Assembly (NCBI RefSeq): GCF_000299035.1
Contig: NZ_JH921517.1
Location: forward strand, 237,317 to 301,316
From: Bacillus bingmayongensis
Lineage (GTDB): Bacteria; Bacillota; Bacilli; Bacillales; Bacillaceae_G
DNA: 64,000 nucleotides
Direction of reading: 5' to 3'
This document shows positions 51,998 through 61,227 of this stretch, piece after piece (the first letter of the stretch is position 1; the number at the start of each line of letters is the position of its first letter). A model generated the notes under the pieces. It worked only from the letters and a program-made list of their open reading frames with translations, made no database searches and was not told the DNA's origin. The translations under genes and the position numbers were made by a program.

Positions 51998-53341
51998 ATG
52001 TTGCATCGTTATCTTCCAATGACAGAAGAAGACAAAAAAGAAATGTTACAAACGATCGGCGTTCAAACGATCGATGAATTATTTTCCGATATTCCAGAAA
52101 GTGTTCGTTTCATAGGGGATTTAAAGATTAAACAAGCGAAGTCAGAACCAGAACTTTTAAAAGAACTGTCTGAACTTTCTCGTAAAAATGCGAATTTAAA
52201 AGATTATGCTTCCTTCTTAGGAGCAGGTGTATACGATCATTATGCGCCAGTAATTGTTGATCATGTTCTTTCTCGTTCAGAATTTTATACAGCTTATACT
52301 CCATACCAACCGGAAATTTCACAAGGGGAATTACAAGCGATTTTTGAATTTCAAACAATGATTTGTGAATTAACAGGAATGGATGTAGCAAACTCCTCTA
52401 TGTATGACGGAGGTACAGCGTTAGCAGAGGCGGCAATGCTAGCAGCTGGTCATACTCGCAAAAAGAAAATTCTTGTTTCTAAAGCAGTTCATCCGGAATC
52501 AAGAGCAGTACTTGAAACATATGCAAAAGGTCAACATCTTGAAGTTGTTGAAATTGATCATAAAGACGGTGTAACAGATTTAAATGTATTACAAAGTGAA
52601 GTAGATGATACAGTCGCTTGCGTAATCGTTCAATATCCAAACTTCTTTGGGCAAGTGGAGAAATTAGCTGATATTGAGAAAATCGTTCATCAGCAAAAAT
52701 CATTATTTATCGTTTCTTCAAATCCGTTATCATTAGGTGCGTTAACACCACCAGGTAAATTTGGTGCTGATATTGTGATTGGTGATGCACAACCATTTGG
52801 TATCCCAACACAATTTGGTGGACCACACTGCGGTTATTTCGCAACAACGAAAGCATTTATGCGTAAAATTCCAGGGCGTCTTGTCGGACAAACTGTGGAT
52901 TCAGATGGAAAACGCGGCTTCGTATTAACACTGCAGGCTCGTGAACAACACATTCGTCGTGATAAAGCGACATCCAATATTTGTTCAAATCAAGCATTAA
53001 ACGCGTTAGCAGCGTCTGTTGCAATGACAGCACTTGGAAGACAAGGTGTGAAAGAAATGGCACGTCAAAATATTTCTAAAGCACAATATGCAAAACGTCA
53101 ATTTGAAGCAAAAGGATTCACAGTAACATTTGCTGGACCATTCTTCAATGAATTTGTTGTAGATTGCAAACGTCCAGTACAAGAAGTAAATGATGCATTA
53201 GTACAAAAAAATATTATCGGTGGTTACGACTTAGGCCGTGATTATAAAGAATTAACAAATCATATGCTTCTAGCGGTAACAGAACTTCGTACAAAAGAAG
53301 AAATTGACACACTTGTAAACGAAATGGGGGCTATCCAATGA
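51998..53341 (+). CDS. gcvPA: Glycine dehydrogenase (decarboxylating) subunit 1
   Basis: A 447-residue alpha half of the split P protein. It carries the conserved [15 protein letters not shown] and [20 protein letters not shown] segments, and lacks the PLP lysine, which is in the partner. With GcvPB it decarboxylates glycine. It starts 20 bp after gcvT and overlaps gcvPB by 4 bp. Confidence 0.96.
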   Translation: MLHRYLPMTEEDKKEMLQTIGVQTIDELFSDIPESVRFIGDLKIKQAKSEPELLKELSELSRKNANLKDYASFLGAGVYDHYAPVIVDHVLSRSEFYTAYTPYQPEISQGELQAIFEFQTMICELTGMDVANSSMYDGGTALAEAAMLAAGHTRKKKILVSKAVHPESRAVLETYAKGQHLEVVEIDHKDGVTDLNVLQSEVDDTVACVIVQYPNFFGQVEKLADIEKIVHQQKSLFIVSSNPLSLGALTPPGKFGADIVIGDAQPFGIPTQFGGPHCGYFATTKAFMRKIPGRLVGQTVDSDGKRGFVLTLQAREQHIRRDKATSNICSNQALNALAASVAMTALGRQGVKEMARQNISKAQYAKRQFEAKGFTVTFAGPFFNEFVVDCKRPVQEVNDALVQKNIIGGYDLGRDYKELTNHMLLAVTELRTKEEIDTLVNEMGAIQ

Positions 53342-54813
53342 AGAACCAAGACCAAGCACTTATTTTTGAAGTGAGCAGAGAAGGACGCATAGGATATAGC
53401 TTACCCAAATTAGATGTAGAAGAAGTAAAATTAGAAGATGTGTTTGAGAGCGATTATATCCGTACTGAAGATGCTGAGCTTCCAGAAGTATCTGAACTTG
53501 ATATTATGCGCCATTACACAGCACTTTCAAATCGTAATCACGGCGTTGATTCTGGATTCTATCCATTAGGATCTTGTACGATGAAGTACAATCCAAAAAT
53601 CAACGAAAACGTGGCACGTTTCCCAGGCTTTGCACACATTCATCCACTTCAAGATGAAAAAACAGTGCAAGGTGCAATGGGATTAATGTACGACTTACAA
53701 GAACATTTAATCGAGATTACTGGTATGGATACTGTTACACTTCAACCAGCAGCTGGTGCACATGGGGAATGGACAGGGTTAATGTTAATCCGTGCATACC
53801 ATGAAGCAAACGGTGACCATAACCGTACCAAAGTTATCGTTCCTGACTCCGCGCACGGAACAAACCCAGCATCTGCAACAGTAGCAGGATTTGAAACAAT
53901 TACAGTAAAATCAAATGAGAATGGTCTTGTTGACTTAGAAGATTTAAAACGTGTTGTGAATGAAGAAACAGCCGCGCTTATGTTAACAAATCCAAATACA
54001 CTTGGTTTATTTGAAGAAAATATTTTAGAAATGGCAGAAATCGTTCATAATGCAGGCGGTAAATTGTATTATGATGGTGCGAACTTAAATGCAGTATTAA
54101 GCCAAGCACGCCCTGGCGATATGGGATTTGACGTTGTGCATTTAAACCTTCATAAAACATTTACAGGTCCGCATGGCGGCGGTGGCCCAGGTTCTGGTCC
54201 AGTAGGTGTCAAAGCAGATTTAATCCCATTTTTACCAAAACCAATTTTAGAGAAAACAGAAAATGGTTATCACTTTAACTACGATCGTCCACAAGCAATT
54301 GGACGCGTGAAACCATTCTATGGAAACTTTGGTATTAACGTTCGTGCTTATACGTATATTCGTTCTATGGGTCCAGATGGTCTACGTGCAGTAACAGAAT
54401 ATGCTGTATTAAATGCAAACTATATGATGAGAAGATTAGCGCCGTTCTATGACCTTCCATTTGATAGACATTGTAAGCATGAATTTGTATTATCAGGTCG
54501 TCGTCAAAAGAAACTTGGTGTACGTACGCTAGATATCGCAAAACGTCTGCTTGATTTTGGCTACCATCCACCAACAATTTACTTCCCGTTAAATGTGGAA
54601 GAATGTATTATGATTGAGCCAACAGAAACAGAGTCAAAAGAAACATTAGACGGTTTCATCGATAAGATGATTCAAATCGCAAAAGAAGCAGAAGAAAATC
54701 CAGAAGTTGTACAAGAAGCACCACATACGACAGTAATTAAACGTCTAGACGAAACAATGGCTGCACGTAAACCAATTTTACGTTATCAAAAGCCAGCTCC
54801 TGTACAAGTTTGA
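53338..54813 (+). CDS. gcvPB: Glycine dehydrogenase (decarboxylating) subunit 2
   Basis: The 491-residue catalytic beta half of the P protein. The PLP lysine is Lys273 in [16 protein letters not shown], and [17 protein letters not shown] and [11 protein letters not shown] are typical. Ends the operon; the H protein gene lies elsewhere in bacilli. Octanoylation gene lipM lies 9 kb downstream, which supplies the lipoyl cofactor the H protein needs. Confidence 0.96.
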   Translation: MKNQDQALIFEVSREGRIGYSLPKLDVEEVKLEDVFESDYIRTEDAELPEVSELDIMRHYTALSNRNHGVDSGFYPLGSCTMKYNPKINENVARFPGFAHIHPLQDEKTVQGAMGLMYDLQEHLIEITGMDTVTLQPAAGAHGEWTGLMLIRAYHEANGDHNRTKVIVPDSAHGTNPASATVAGFETITVKSNENGLVDLEDLKRVVNEETAALMLTNPNTLGLFEENILEMAEIVHNAGGKLYYDGANLNAVLSQARPGDMGFDVVHLNLHKTFTGPHGGGGPGSGPVGVKADLIPFLPKPILEKTENGYHFNYDRPQAIGRVKPFYGNFGINVRAYTYIRSMGPDGLRAVTEYAVLNANYMMRRLAPFYDLPFDRHCKHEFVLSGRRQKKLGVRTLDIAKRLLDFGYHPPTIYFPLNVEECIMIEPTETESKETLDGFIDKMIQIAKEAEENPEVVQEAPHTTVIKRLDETMAARKPILRYQKPAPVQV

Positions 54814-54826
54814 GTAAATGTAAAAT

Positions 54827-54859
54827 GAAAAGAACTCGTTATACGCGGGTTCTTTTTTT
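54827..54859 (+). terminator. Terminator of the gcv operon
   Basis: AAAGAACTCG-TTATA-CGCGGGTTCTTT, then T run. Confidence 0.85.
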
Positions 54860-55079
54860 GTGGAGAAATTGTGCAGAGATTATGAAAATAATGTAAAATT
54901 TTTTTGTATTTTATGTAACAGTAGGGAAGGAAGGTGATTTTTAAGCTTTTTTGTTGAAAAAGTCGGTTTGATAAAATTTTGTATTTTTGTTAGAATTTTA
55001 TTGAAATTAAGAGGATGTAATGAGGAGAGTAACTCATTTTTAAGTATATGTGAAAAAACGAACAATTTGGGGTGAGGGA

Positions 55080-55304
55080 ATGGGCTATAAGTGTTATAGG
55101 ATGGTGTATCATTTAGAAAACGGTAAAACGATTAAAGATATAAAGGAATTTTGTTATCGAGATCATGGGAAAATGTTAGAGCGTGTAGCACATCGTGTAA
55201 TGGATAACGCAGAAGTGACAGCGATTGATAAACAGGGAACGATTATTTCAATAGCTTGTGATGACATTGTAAAGGTAGAACTCGATTATATAAAAGAAAG
55301 TTAA
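55080..55304 (+). CDS. Hypothetical protein
   Basis: A 74-residue soluble protein (MGYKCYRMVYHLENGKTIKD...), with two beta-rich halves around a short helix and no domain I can name. ATG 55080 follows GGGGTGAGGG. The preceding 260 bp hold the gcv terminator and an AT-rich stretch with no other feature. Confidence 0.55.
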   Translation: MGYKCYRMVYHLENGKTIKDIKEFCYRDHGKMLERVAHRVMDNAEVTAIDKQGTIISIACDDIVKVELDYIKES

Positions 55305-55374
55305 CCTTGAGTCATATCAAATTATTCGATAAAATATACTGTTGAATGGTGAAGTGAGAAGAGAGGAGTTTATC

Positions 55375-55566
55375 ATGGGTAGTACAAGACACTTTTATAT
55401 GTTCGTTTTAGCTTTTGTGCTTGTTGTGGCATTAACGGTATATTTAATAGTTGATAGCAGCTGGTACAATGCAGTACATCCGGCATTTCTTATTTTTATG
55501 TATGTAGGAATTGCGGTTGTTAGCTTTGGGATGAGAGATGAAATGTTAGAGCGATTTGAGAAGTAA
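55375..55566 (+). CDS. Small two-helix membrane protein
   Basis: A 63-residue protein with two hydrophobic helices (HFYMFVLAFVLVVALTVYLI and PAFLIFMYVGIAVVSF), and a short acidic tail. ATG 55375 after AGAGAGGAG. Followed by a terminator. Function unknown. Confidence 0.65.
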   Translation: MGSTRHFYMFVLAFVLVVALTVYLIVDSSWYNAVHPAFLIFMYVGIAVVSFGMRDEMLERFEK

Positions 55567-55575
55567 TACATATAC

Positions 55576-55608
55576 GGAAGACCAACAGGAAATTGTTGGT
55601 CTTTTTTT
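55576..55608 (+). terminator. Terminator
   Basis: AAGACCAACA pairs with TGTTGGTCTT, then seven T. Confidence 0.85.
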
Positions 55609-55609
55609 C

Positions 55610-55639
55610 TTGCCAAAAATAGGATGTTGTGTATATACT
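55610..55639 (+). promoter_or_regulatory. Promoter of the GntR-ABC operon
   Basis: TTGCCA (55610-55615) and TATACT (55634-55639), 18 bp apart. The -10 lies inside the left arm of the palindrome at 55628-55670. Confidence 0.6.
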
Positions 55640-55670
55640 GTATATATATAGTATATACAGTATATACACA
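55628..55670. promoter_or_regulatory. 43-bp palindromic operator of the GntR-ABC operon
   Basis: The 18-bp arms starting TGTGTATATACTG and ending CAGTATATACACA are perfectly complementary around a 7-bp centre. It overlaps the -10 and predicted start site, 12 bp before the regulator's ATG, and is likely bound by the GntR protein itself. Confidence 0.7.
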
Positions 55671-55682
55671 GTGGAGGAAAAC

Positions 55683-56057
55683 ATGAATATTATTATTTCA
55701 AATTCTTCCCCAGACCCTATTTATGAACAAATTAGTAAGCAATTGAGGCAGCTTATTTTAAATGGTGGTTTAAAGGGTGGAGATCAATTGCCGTCTATCC
55801 GTAGCTTAGCGAAAGAATTGCAAATTAGTGTAATTACGACGAAACGCGCGTATGAGGAACTTGAAAAGGAAGGGTACATTGAAACGGTTGCAGGGAAAGG
55901 AACGTATGTCTCCATGCAAAATAATGAGCTTATAAGGGAACAACGATTGCGTTTACTAGAAAGTAAAATAGAAGGGATTGTTAAAGAGAGTAAATTTTTG
56001 AAAATTTCACTTGGAGAGTTAGAGCAGATGATTGCGTTTCTATATAAGGGGGAATAA
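55683..56057 (+). CDS. GntR-family regulator, YtrA type
   Basis: A 124-residue regulator: winged helix in residues ~8-75 (DPIYEQISKQLRQLI, LPSIRSLAKELQIS, RAYEELEKEGYIETVAGKGTYV) and a short ~40-residue helical tail instead of a full effector domain. This is the YtrA subfamily, which controls adjacent ABC exporters, often in response to cell-wall stress. ATG 55683 after GTGGAGG; the ABC ATPase starts 5 bp after its stop. Autoregulation through the palindrome upstream is very likely. Confidence 0.9.
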   Translation: MNIIISNSSPDPIYEQISKQLRQLILNGGLKGGDQLPSIRSLAKELQISVITTKRAYEELEKEGYIETVAGKGTYVSMQNNELIREQRLRLLESKIEGIVKESKFLKISLGELEQMIAFLYKGE

Positions 56058-56062
56058 GGAAC

Positions 56063-56941
56063 ATGCTAGAGTTAAAAAATGTTTGTAAAAACTATAAAGA
56101 TTTTTCAGTGAAAAATATAAGTTTTACATTGCCACGTGGATATATTATGGGATTTGTTGGGCCAAATGGTGCTGGCAAGAGTACAACGATTAAAATGATT
56201 ATGAACTTAGTAAAACAAAATAGTGGGGATATTACGATTTTTGGAAAAGACAATCAAAAAGCGCAGAAGGAAATTAAACAAAATATTGGATTTGTATATG
56301 ATGAAAATCACTACTATGAAGAGTTAACGTGTGAACAAATGAAGCGAATTATCGCACCATTATATAAAAAATGGGATGAAGAAAAATATCAATCATACAT
56401 GGAGCGATTACAAGTCCCGAAAAACAAAAAGATTAAGCAGTTATCCAAAGGGATGAAAATGAAATTTGCGATCGCAATGGCATTATCACATCATGCAGAG
56501 CTCATTATTATGGATGAACCAACATCAGGGTTAGATCCTGTTGTTCGTAGTGAACTGCTCGATATGCTGCAAGAAATTGTAATGGAAGAAGAAATATCGG
56601 TATTATTTTCGACACATATCACAACAGACTTAGAGCGCATTGCGGATTATATTACGTTCATAAACGAAGGAGAAATTGTCTTTACTGGTGAGAAGGATGA
56701 GATATTAGAAAATCACGTAATTGTAAAAGGCAGCAACGACTTATTAGAATTAGATCCAGAAGGAAAAAAACTCTTTATTGGTTTACGGAAAAATAAATTT
56801 GGCTTTGAAGGGTTGGCGAAAGATAAGCAAGCGATTGAAGATTGGTTTGGACAAGAGGTTGTGTTGGAAAAACCGAATTTGGATGAAATTGTTGTTTATA
56901 CAGCGAAGGGGAGAAAAGTCAATGCGTCAGCTCATATTTAA
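56063..56941 (+). CDS. ABC transporter ATP-binding protein (YtrB-like)
   Basis: A 292-residue ABC-2 exporter ATPase. Walker A GPNGAGKST, the signature is the variant LSKGMKMK, Walker B LIIMDEPTSGLDP, H-loop STHIT. The ~70 C-terminal residues form a typical extra domain. It overlaps the first permease by 20 bp. With two of three permease genes broken, the only intact partner is the third gene. Confidence 0.9.
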   Translation: MLELKNVCKNYKDFSVKNISFTLPRGYIMGFVGPNGAGKSTTIKMIMNLVKQNSGDITIFGKDNQKAQKEIKQNIGFVYDENHYYEELTCEQMKRIIAPLYKKWDEEKYQSYMERLQVPKNKKIKQLSKGMKMKFAIAMALSHHAELIIMDEPTSGLDPVVRSELLDMLQEIVMEEEISVLFSTHITTDLERIADYITFINEGEIVFTGEKDEILENHVIVKGSNDLLELDPEGKKLFIGLRKNKFGFEGLAKDKQAIEDWFGQEVVLEKPNLDEIVVYTAKGRKVNASAHI

Positions 56942-57590
56942 AGAGTTATATATGCAGCGTGGTCTAGTTGTTATATATATCATTTTATCAGGTTTTGCTT
57001 TCGGTTTTGATATGAAATCACAAAATGGCTTTTTAATCAGTTGTATACTTCTTTCTATCTTTGCGATGTCTACGTCATTGCGTATTGATGAGAGAAATAA
57101 TAGCGATCGGATATTAAACAGTCTACCTTTATTACGTAAACATGTAGTAATTGCAAAATATATATCATTTATATTATTTATATTGATGAATATATGTATA
57201 ACTGTTTTTGTGTCATTTGGTTTCTATGTAATAGGTCAATTAGATAGAATAGTAGCAGAATATTATCCTCTTTTTGGTGGTGCGGTACCATGGGAATTAG
57301 CAATAGTAGGTTTCGGAGTAACTTTATTATAGGCAATTTTAATACTTCCCATTGTATTTGCACTTGGAGGGAAAATAGCTACTTATGCTGCGATGATATT
57401 ACCGATAATTATAATGATATTTAATAGACACATATTACCTCAAATTTTAAATGTATTAATGTTTGTACAACATATACTTGGAAATATGTCGACAGGGACT
57501 TTATGGGGAATAGGAATTTTCTTATTAGGTTTGTTAACTAGTATTTCTATCGGTGTATCAATTCAATGTTATCGAAGACGTGATTTGTAA
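56922..57590 (+). pseudogene. ABC-2 permease paralogue 1, nonsense mutation
   Basis: The reading frame begins MRQLIFKELYMQRG and runs with membrane helices to an in-frame TAG at 57330-57332 after ...GFGVTLL. The same frame then continues, without any shift, for 86 more codons with three helices and a normal end (QCYRRRDL). One substitution, for example CAG to TAG, explains it. The intact length would be 222 residues, close to the third paralogue (198). Confidence 0.88.
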
Positions 57591-57608
57591 TGAGGAGGAA
57601 GAGAATAC

Positions 57609-58267
57609 ATGGGACAGCTTATATTGAAGGATATCTTTTTGCAAAGGCACATGTTCATTCTTTATTTTGTTACTTCCGTACTTATATTTGTTTCAATGGC
57701 ACCAGAGCAAAATGGATTTGTTATTAGTTGTATGACATTAGGGGTTATGGGGATTAGTGTTTCTATGTATATAGAAGAGCGAAATCAAAGTGAAAGTGTG
57801 CTTATTAGTTTACCTCTTTTACGTAGAGATATTGTTATAGCAAAGTATATATCCACTTTAATTTTTCTTAGCGTTTCCATTGCGATTACATATTTTATAG
57901 TTTTATGTGTAGGGCAGTTAAATAATTGGAAGGAAGGATTTTCGAATCGATTCTTGTAGATATTCCGTGGCATGTTGTTCTTACTGGTATACTTTGTCCC
58001 ATTATTTTTTGTGCCTTTACACTTCCTGTGCAGTATTTGGTTAAATATCAGGTTGTCAGGGCATTATCTATACTTGTTATATTTCCAATCGTTATGATAT
58101 GTGGAATGTTCGGAAATATTCCAGCTAAAAAAGTAGGACCGTTATCAGAGTGGATAACAAATTCGGATCGGCTAATTAGTTTACTGGTTATTATAGTTGG
58201 CGTAATAAGTTTATATCTGTGCTCTTTGTTTTTTTCGATTAAGCTGTTTCAGGATAAAGATTTATAA
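57609..58267 (+). pseudogene. ABC-2 permease paralogue 2, frameshifted
   Basis: The first half (57609 onward, MGQLILKDIFLQRH...) reads to a stop at 57959. The second half, open from about 57926 to 58267 (ESILVDIPWHVVLTG... FQDKDL), is in another frame. Adding one T to the TTTT run near 57941 would give GFFESILVDIPW and restore one frame of ~219 codons. It is paralogous to its neighbours on both sides. Confidence 0.88.
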
Positions 58268-58305
58268 AATGAGTGAATCATTTAAACCAGGGGGTAAGTA
58301 GTACG

Positions 58306-58902
58306 ATGAGACAACTCATACTCAAAGACTTTGTTGTACAATGGAAGTTTTTAATTTGGTATTTATTGTATCCTCTTTTGCTATTTGTCATCAGTAAAGA
58401 TAGTCGAAGTGTATTTACAGCTATCATTATTATCATTCCAATATTGGCTGTCATGACAACATTTTATAATGATGAGAAAAATGGTAGTGAGAAAATATTA
58501 AATAGCTTACCAGTGACTCGAAAGCAAATTGTATTACCAAAGTATGTGTTTATATTTTTAATCCTTATAATGAGCGTTGTAGTTTCAAGTTTGCTGGTTA
58601 GTATAGAGTTTGGATTGCAAGGAATCAATTTTATAAAATCTATGGTAGTTAGTAGTATAGGCATTGTCATAATTTATTTAAGTTTTGCAATTCCAATTCA
58701 CTTCATATTTGGGTATCGAAAAGGTAGATTTATCACATTTATTATATTGCTAGTACCAGTATTAATCGGAGAACTTTTCTTTAAAGTAAACATTGAAAAA
58801 ACAATACTTCAGTCTAGCGTATTATTGTCAATTTGTGCAATATGTTTATTATTTATCTCGATTCTTGTTTGTACGAAATTGTATGAACAAAGAGATTTAT
58901 AG
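58306..58902 (+). CDS. ABC-2 permease paralogue 3 (intact)
   Basis: A 198-residue membrane protein with six hydrophobic segments, starting MRQLILKDFVVQWK and ending KLYEQRDL, like the two broken paralogues. The conserved hydrophilic YNDEKNGSEKILNSLPVTRK loop, at residues ~60-80, is also shared (ERNNSDRILNSLPLLRK in copy 1). It is the only intact channel partner for the ATPase in this operon. RBS AGGGGGTAAG. Confidence 0.85.
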   Translation: MRQLILKDFVVQWKFLIWYLLYPLLLFVISKDSRSVFTAIIIIIPILAVMTTFYNDEKNGSEKILNSLPVTRKQIVLPKYVFIFLILIMSVVVSSLLVSIEFGLQGINFIKSMVVSSIGIVIIYLSFAIPIHFIFGYRKGRFITFIILLVPVLIGELFFKVNIEKTILQSSVLLSICAICLLFISILVCTKLYEQRDL

Positions 58903-58917
58903 AAAAGAGGAGAGAAG

Positions 58918-59103
58918 ATGATTATGAAAATCATGGGTATTTTGTTCATAATTGCTGGACTTTTCCTTATCATCGGAACTGGAATCGGAACAACATTCCG
59001 TGTTATTCCTTCATCTATTTCAGTACCTACATGTCTATTGTTCGGAACGGTTTTTGTAACAACAGGAAGTATCATTAGAAAAAAGGAAAAGCGCACAATA
59101 TAA
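58918..59103 (+). CDS. Small two-helix membrane protein
   Basis: A 61-residue protein with two transmembrane helices (ILFIIAGLFLIIGTG and PTCLLFGTVFVTTGSI) and a basic tail (RKKEKRTI). It follows permease 3 by 15 bp (RBS AAGAGGAGAGA), so it is the last gene of the GntR operon. Function unknown; it may be an accessory subunit. Confidence 0.65.
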   Translation: MIMKIMGILFIIAGLFLIIGTGIGTTFRVIPSSISVPTCLLFGTVFVTTGSIIRKKEKRTI

Positions 59104-59131
59104 AAGGTGTCTCATCACAAGACACCTTTTC
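59102..59131. terminator. Bidirectional terminator
   Basis: AAAAGGTGTCT-CATCACA-AGACACCTTTT; ends the GntR operon and the possible minus-strand small gene. Confidence 0.85.
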
Positions 59132-59279
59132 AATAGGGAAAATAACAAAGGAGTAACTTATAAACTAAAACGGTACTTGGCATCTCTTTTGGTGCATGTA
59201 AGATTAGGCTGAAACATATTACAAAGAAAAGAAATAAGAAGAATAACAATAGGATATGTTTATGTATGGAATTTTGCAT
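59130..59279 (-). CDS. Possible small single-span membrane protein
   Basis: A 49-codon frame beginning MQNSIHKHILLLFF, with one strongly hydrophobic helix (residues 9-27) and a short polar tail. AAGGAG lies at good distance from the ATG (59279), and a terminator sits at its end. No homologue is known to me, so it may be spurious. Confidence 0.4.
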   Translation of the reverse strand: MQNSIHKHILLLFFLFLFFVICFSLILHAPKEMPSTVLVYKLLLCYFPY

Positions 59280-59358
59280 GTAACCAGCTCCTTGGGGATA
59301 GTATGTCCCGCAAGTTTAGAAATATGAATAGATTTCAAAAAAGTGGGAGGGGTATGAA

Positions 59359-59568
59359 ATGATGAGAAATCGTACATTAGTAGGAAAAATACTAATTGGA
59401 ATGGGATTAATTTTGTTTAATTTAGGTCTTATACTACTTGGGTTTTACTCAGATATGAATTTATTTGAACGCACGAATAAAGAAATTGGCACAGGTGTCT
59501 TTATTCTTGGTGTACTGTGTCTTATAGCATCCAATTTCTTTAAGTTACCAAGAAATAAGAATTATTAA
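59359..59568 (+). CDS. Small two-helix membrane protein
   Basis: A 69-residue protein with two helices (GKILIGMGLILFNLGLILLG and IGTGVFILGVLCLIAS) and a basic C-terminus. GGGAGGGG precedes ATG 59359; a second ATG follows directly. It has the same general plan as the protein at 58918. Function unknown. Confidence 0.6.
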   Translation: MMRNRTLVGKILIGMGLILFNLGLILLGFYSDMNLFERTNKEIGTGVFILGVLCLIASNFFKLPRNKNY

Positions 59569-59571
59569 GTA

Positions 59572-59614
59572 AAAAAGACAGTTACTTCATTTTTCAGAAG
59601 AACTGTCCTTTTTA
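59572..59614. terminator. Bidirectional terminator
   Basis: AAAAAGACAGTT pairs with AACTGTCCTTTTT with one mismatch, between convergent small genes. Confidence 0.7.
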
Positions 59615-59841
59615 CTTAATTTGCTCCAAATCTTGGCGATACTCCAAATGATAATAATTACAATGGACGCGATAATCGACCAAACGATGGATACAACTTC
59701 AAGTGCCATGTTTGGAAGGAATGTAAGAACAGAAATAACTTTATGGAATAGCCATTCTATCATATGAAAGCTTATTTGCAGTAGAATAACGATTCCAATC
59801 AGAATTCCTGTCAGAAGCTGTTTCCCTTTTTCTTTCCACAT
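59587..59841 (-). CDS. Small membrane protein
   Basis: An 84-residue protein with two hydrophobic segments (LTGILIGIVILLQISFHMI and VSIVWSIIASIVIIIIWS) and a charged C-terminus (KLSKKDSSSEK). ATG 59841 after GAGGTG. It lies 15 bp behind the SMR pair and could be co-transcribed with it. Function unknown. Confidence 0.6.
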   Translation of the reverse strand: MWKEKGKQLLTGILIGIVILLQISFHMIEWLFHKVISVLTFLPNMALEVVSIVWSIIASIVIIIIWSIAKIWSKLSKKDSSSEK

Positions 59842-59856
59842 GACATTCACCTCACG

Positions 59857-60171
59857 TTAGCTCATTAATTTTAAGCCAACTGCACCGCACAAAATGCAGC
59901 TTAAGAAGGCAAGACGACGCCAATCAGCTGATTCGTGGAAGATAAGAATACCTAAAAGTGCACTTCCGGCAGTTCCGATTCCAGTCCAAATCGCGTAAGC
60001 TGTTCCCATCGGTAATGAGTCCATTGCAAGTGATAAGAAGAAAAAGCTGACGCCAAAGTTGGCGATTAAAATAAGCTTTGGTGTCCACCCTTTCTTTTCA
60101 GTGGCTACTTTCATAAACAGTACACCAACAATTTCACAAATACCAGCAATAATTAAAAATACCCATGCCAT
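59857..60171 (-). CDS. yvdR: SMR-family efflux transporter subunit (YvdR-like)
   Basis: A 104-residue small multidrug resistance protein with four helices and the membrane glutamate (AGICEIVGV, Glu at about residue 13). The WTGIGTAGSALLGI stretch is an SMR hallmark. It directly follows the second SMR gene, so the two probably form a paired, asymmetric exporter. B. subtilis yvdT-yvdS-yvdR has the same order with a TetR gene; YkkCD is an alternative match. Confidence 0.82.
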   Translation of the reverse strand: MAWVFLIIAGICEIVGVLFMKVATEKKGWTPKLILIANFGVSFFFLSLAMDSLPMGTAYAIWTGIGTAGSALLGILIFHESADWRRLAFLSCILCGAVGLKLMS

Positions 60172-60172
60172 T

Positions 60173-60505
60173 TTATGCAGCCTCCTTCTCTTCTTGTTCA
60201 CCTGTTACTCGTTTTAATCCAATAACGCCAAAGAAGATTAAACCGATAAATAAGATTTTTGTAATGGAAAAAGGTTCTCCGAAAATGAAGATTTCTGTAA
60301 GAACGATTCCACCAGCTCCGATTCCTGTAAAGACCGCATATACAGTTCCAACAGGTAGATCTTTATAAGCTTTAAATAATAGGACGAAACTAATTACGAT
60401 TATAAGAGCAACACCAATCCATTCAAGAGGTGTTGTAGCGTGCTTTAGTCCAATCACCCAAAAAATTTCAATAATGCCAGCTAAAATTACATAAATCCAT
60501 GCCAT
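60173..60505 (-). CDS. yvdS: SMR-family efflux transporter subunit (YvdS-like)
   Basis: A 110-residue SMR protein with four helices, the essential glutamate (AGIIEIFWVIGLKHA) and VFTGIGAGGIVLTEI. It has a longer charged tail (TGEQEEKEAA), as is usual for one member of a paired SMR system. Stop and next start are adjacent (60173/60171). A TetR operator lies at 60521-60540, just upstream. Confidence 0.82.
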   Translation of the reverse strand: MAWIYVILAGIIEIFWVIGLKHATTPLEWIGVALIIVISFVLLFKAYKDLPVGTVYAVFTGIGAGGIVLTEIFIFGEPFSITKILFIGLIFFGVIGLKRVTGEQEEKEAA

Positions 60506-60520
60506 ATATCATTTCTCCTT

Positions 60521-60540
60521 CCTACCAGTCGTTAGGTAAA
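60521..60540. promoter_or_regulatory. Probable TetR operator at the SMR pair
   Basis: CCTACCAGTCGTTAGGTAAA is identical at 17 of 20 bases to 61167-61186 in front of the TetR gene. It is close to the yvdS start. Confidence 0.65.
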
Positions 60541-60577
60541 GGGCTGAAAAACGACGCATTGCAAAGTAAGCAATCCG

Positions 60578-61153
60578 TCATTTTGAAAGGCCACGCCAAA
60601 ATACTTTCCAAGAGGCGTTTAAGCGGGTCTCAAAGCGATTTAAACCTGCGTATAATAATTCAACCATCAGACCATCAAGTAAGCATAAATAAGCCTCTAG
60701 AGCGTCTTTTATTTCAATGTTATGCAGTTCATCTTGTTCATTTGCCTGTTTGAATACAGGAAATAACAGCTCTCTAATATTTTCAATGTGAACATTCGCT
60801 TTTTCAATAATTTGTTCGCGAAATGCATCAGGTGGAAAATAAGAAGTACGTAACCAAAACATTGACTCCTCACTTTCACCAAATCGTTTTGCATAACTTT
60901 TTAACAGATTTACGAGCAATGCTTCAGTAGACGATTTTGAAAAGTCTTTTATATCGTTTGTAAAGCTTTGTAAATCTTTTTGCAGGGCTGCTTCTAAGCA
61001 GATGAAATATAGTTCTTCTTTTCCCTTAAAGTGTGCGTAAATCGATGGTTTTTTAATCCCGACTTCTTGTGCAATATTTGCTAATGAAGTCCCTTCATAA
61101 CCGTAGCGTGCGAAATGAGAAAGGGCTACAGCTTTAATGCGGTTTGCGGTCAT
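60578..61153 (-). CDS. yvdT: TetR-family regulator (YvdT-like)
   Basis: A 191-residue repressor: N-terminal helix-turn-helix (FARYGYEGTSLANIAQEVGIKKPSIYAHFKGK spans residues ~14-45, quoted in part only) and an all-helical ligand domain. It precedes the SMR pair by 72 bp in the same direction, with the same operator before both, so it should repress itself and the exporter until a ligand binds. ATG at 61153. Confidence 0.88.
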   Translation of the reverse strand: MTANRIKAVALSHFARYGYEGTSLANIAQEVGIKKPSIYAHFKGKEELYFICLEAALQKDLQSFTNDIKDFSKSSTEALLVNLLKSYAKRFGESEESMFWLRTSYFPPDAFREQIIEKANVHIENIRELLFPVFKQANEQDELHNIEIKDALEAYLCLLDGLMVELLYAGLNRFETRLNASWKVFWRGLSK

Positions 61154-61166
61154 TTTTTACCCCCTA

Positions 61167-61186
61167 CCTACCGTTCGTTAGGTTAA
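61167..61186. promoter_or_regulatory. Probable TetR operator at the regulator gene
   Basis: ACCTACCGTTCGTTAGGT (61166-61183) is palindromic at 14 of 18 positions; it overlaps the upstream side of the regulator's ribosome binding site. Confidence 0.65.
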
Positions 61187-61227
61187 TTTTAATAGATAAT
61201 CAAAATAAAGTCAATAAGTCAGATGAT

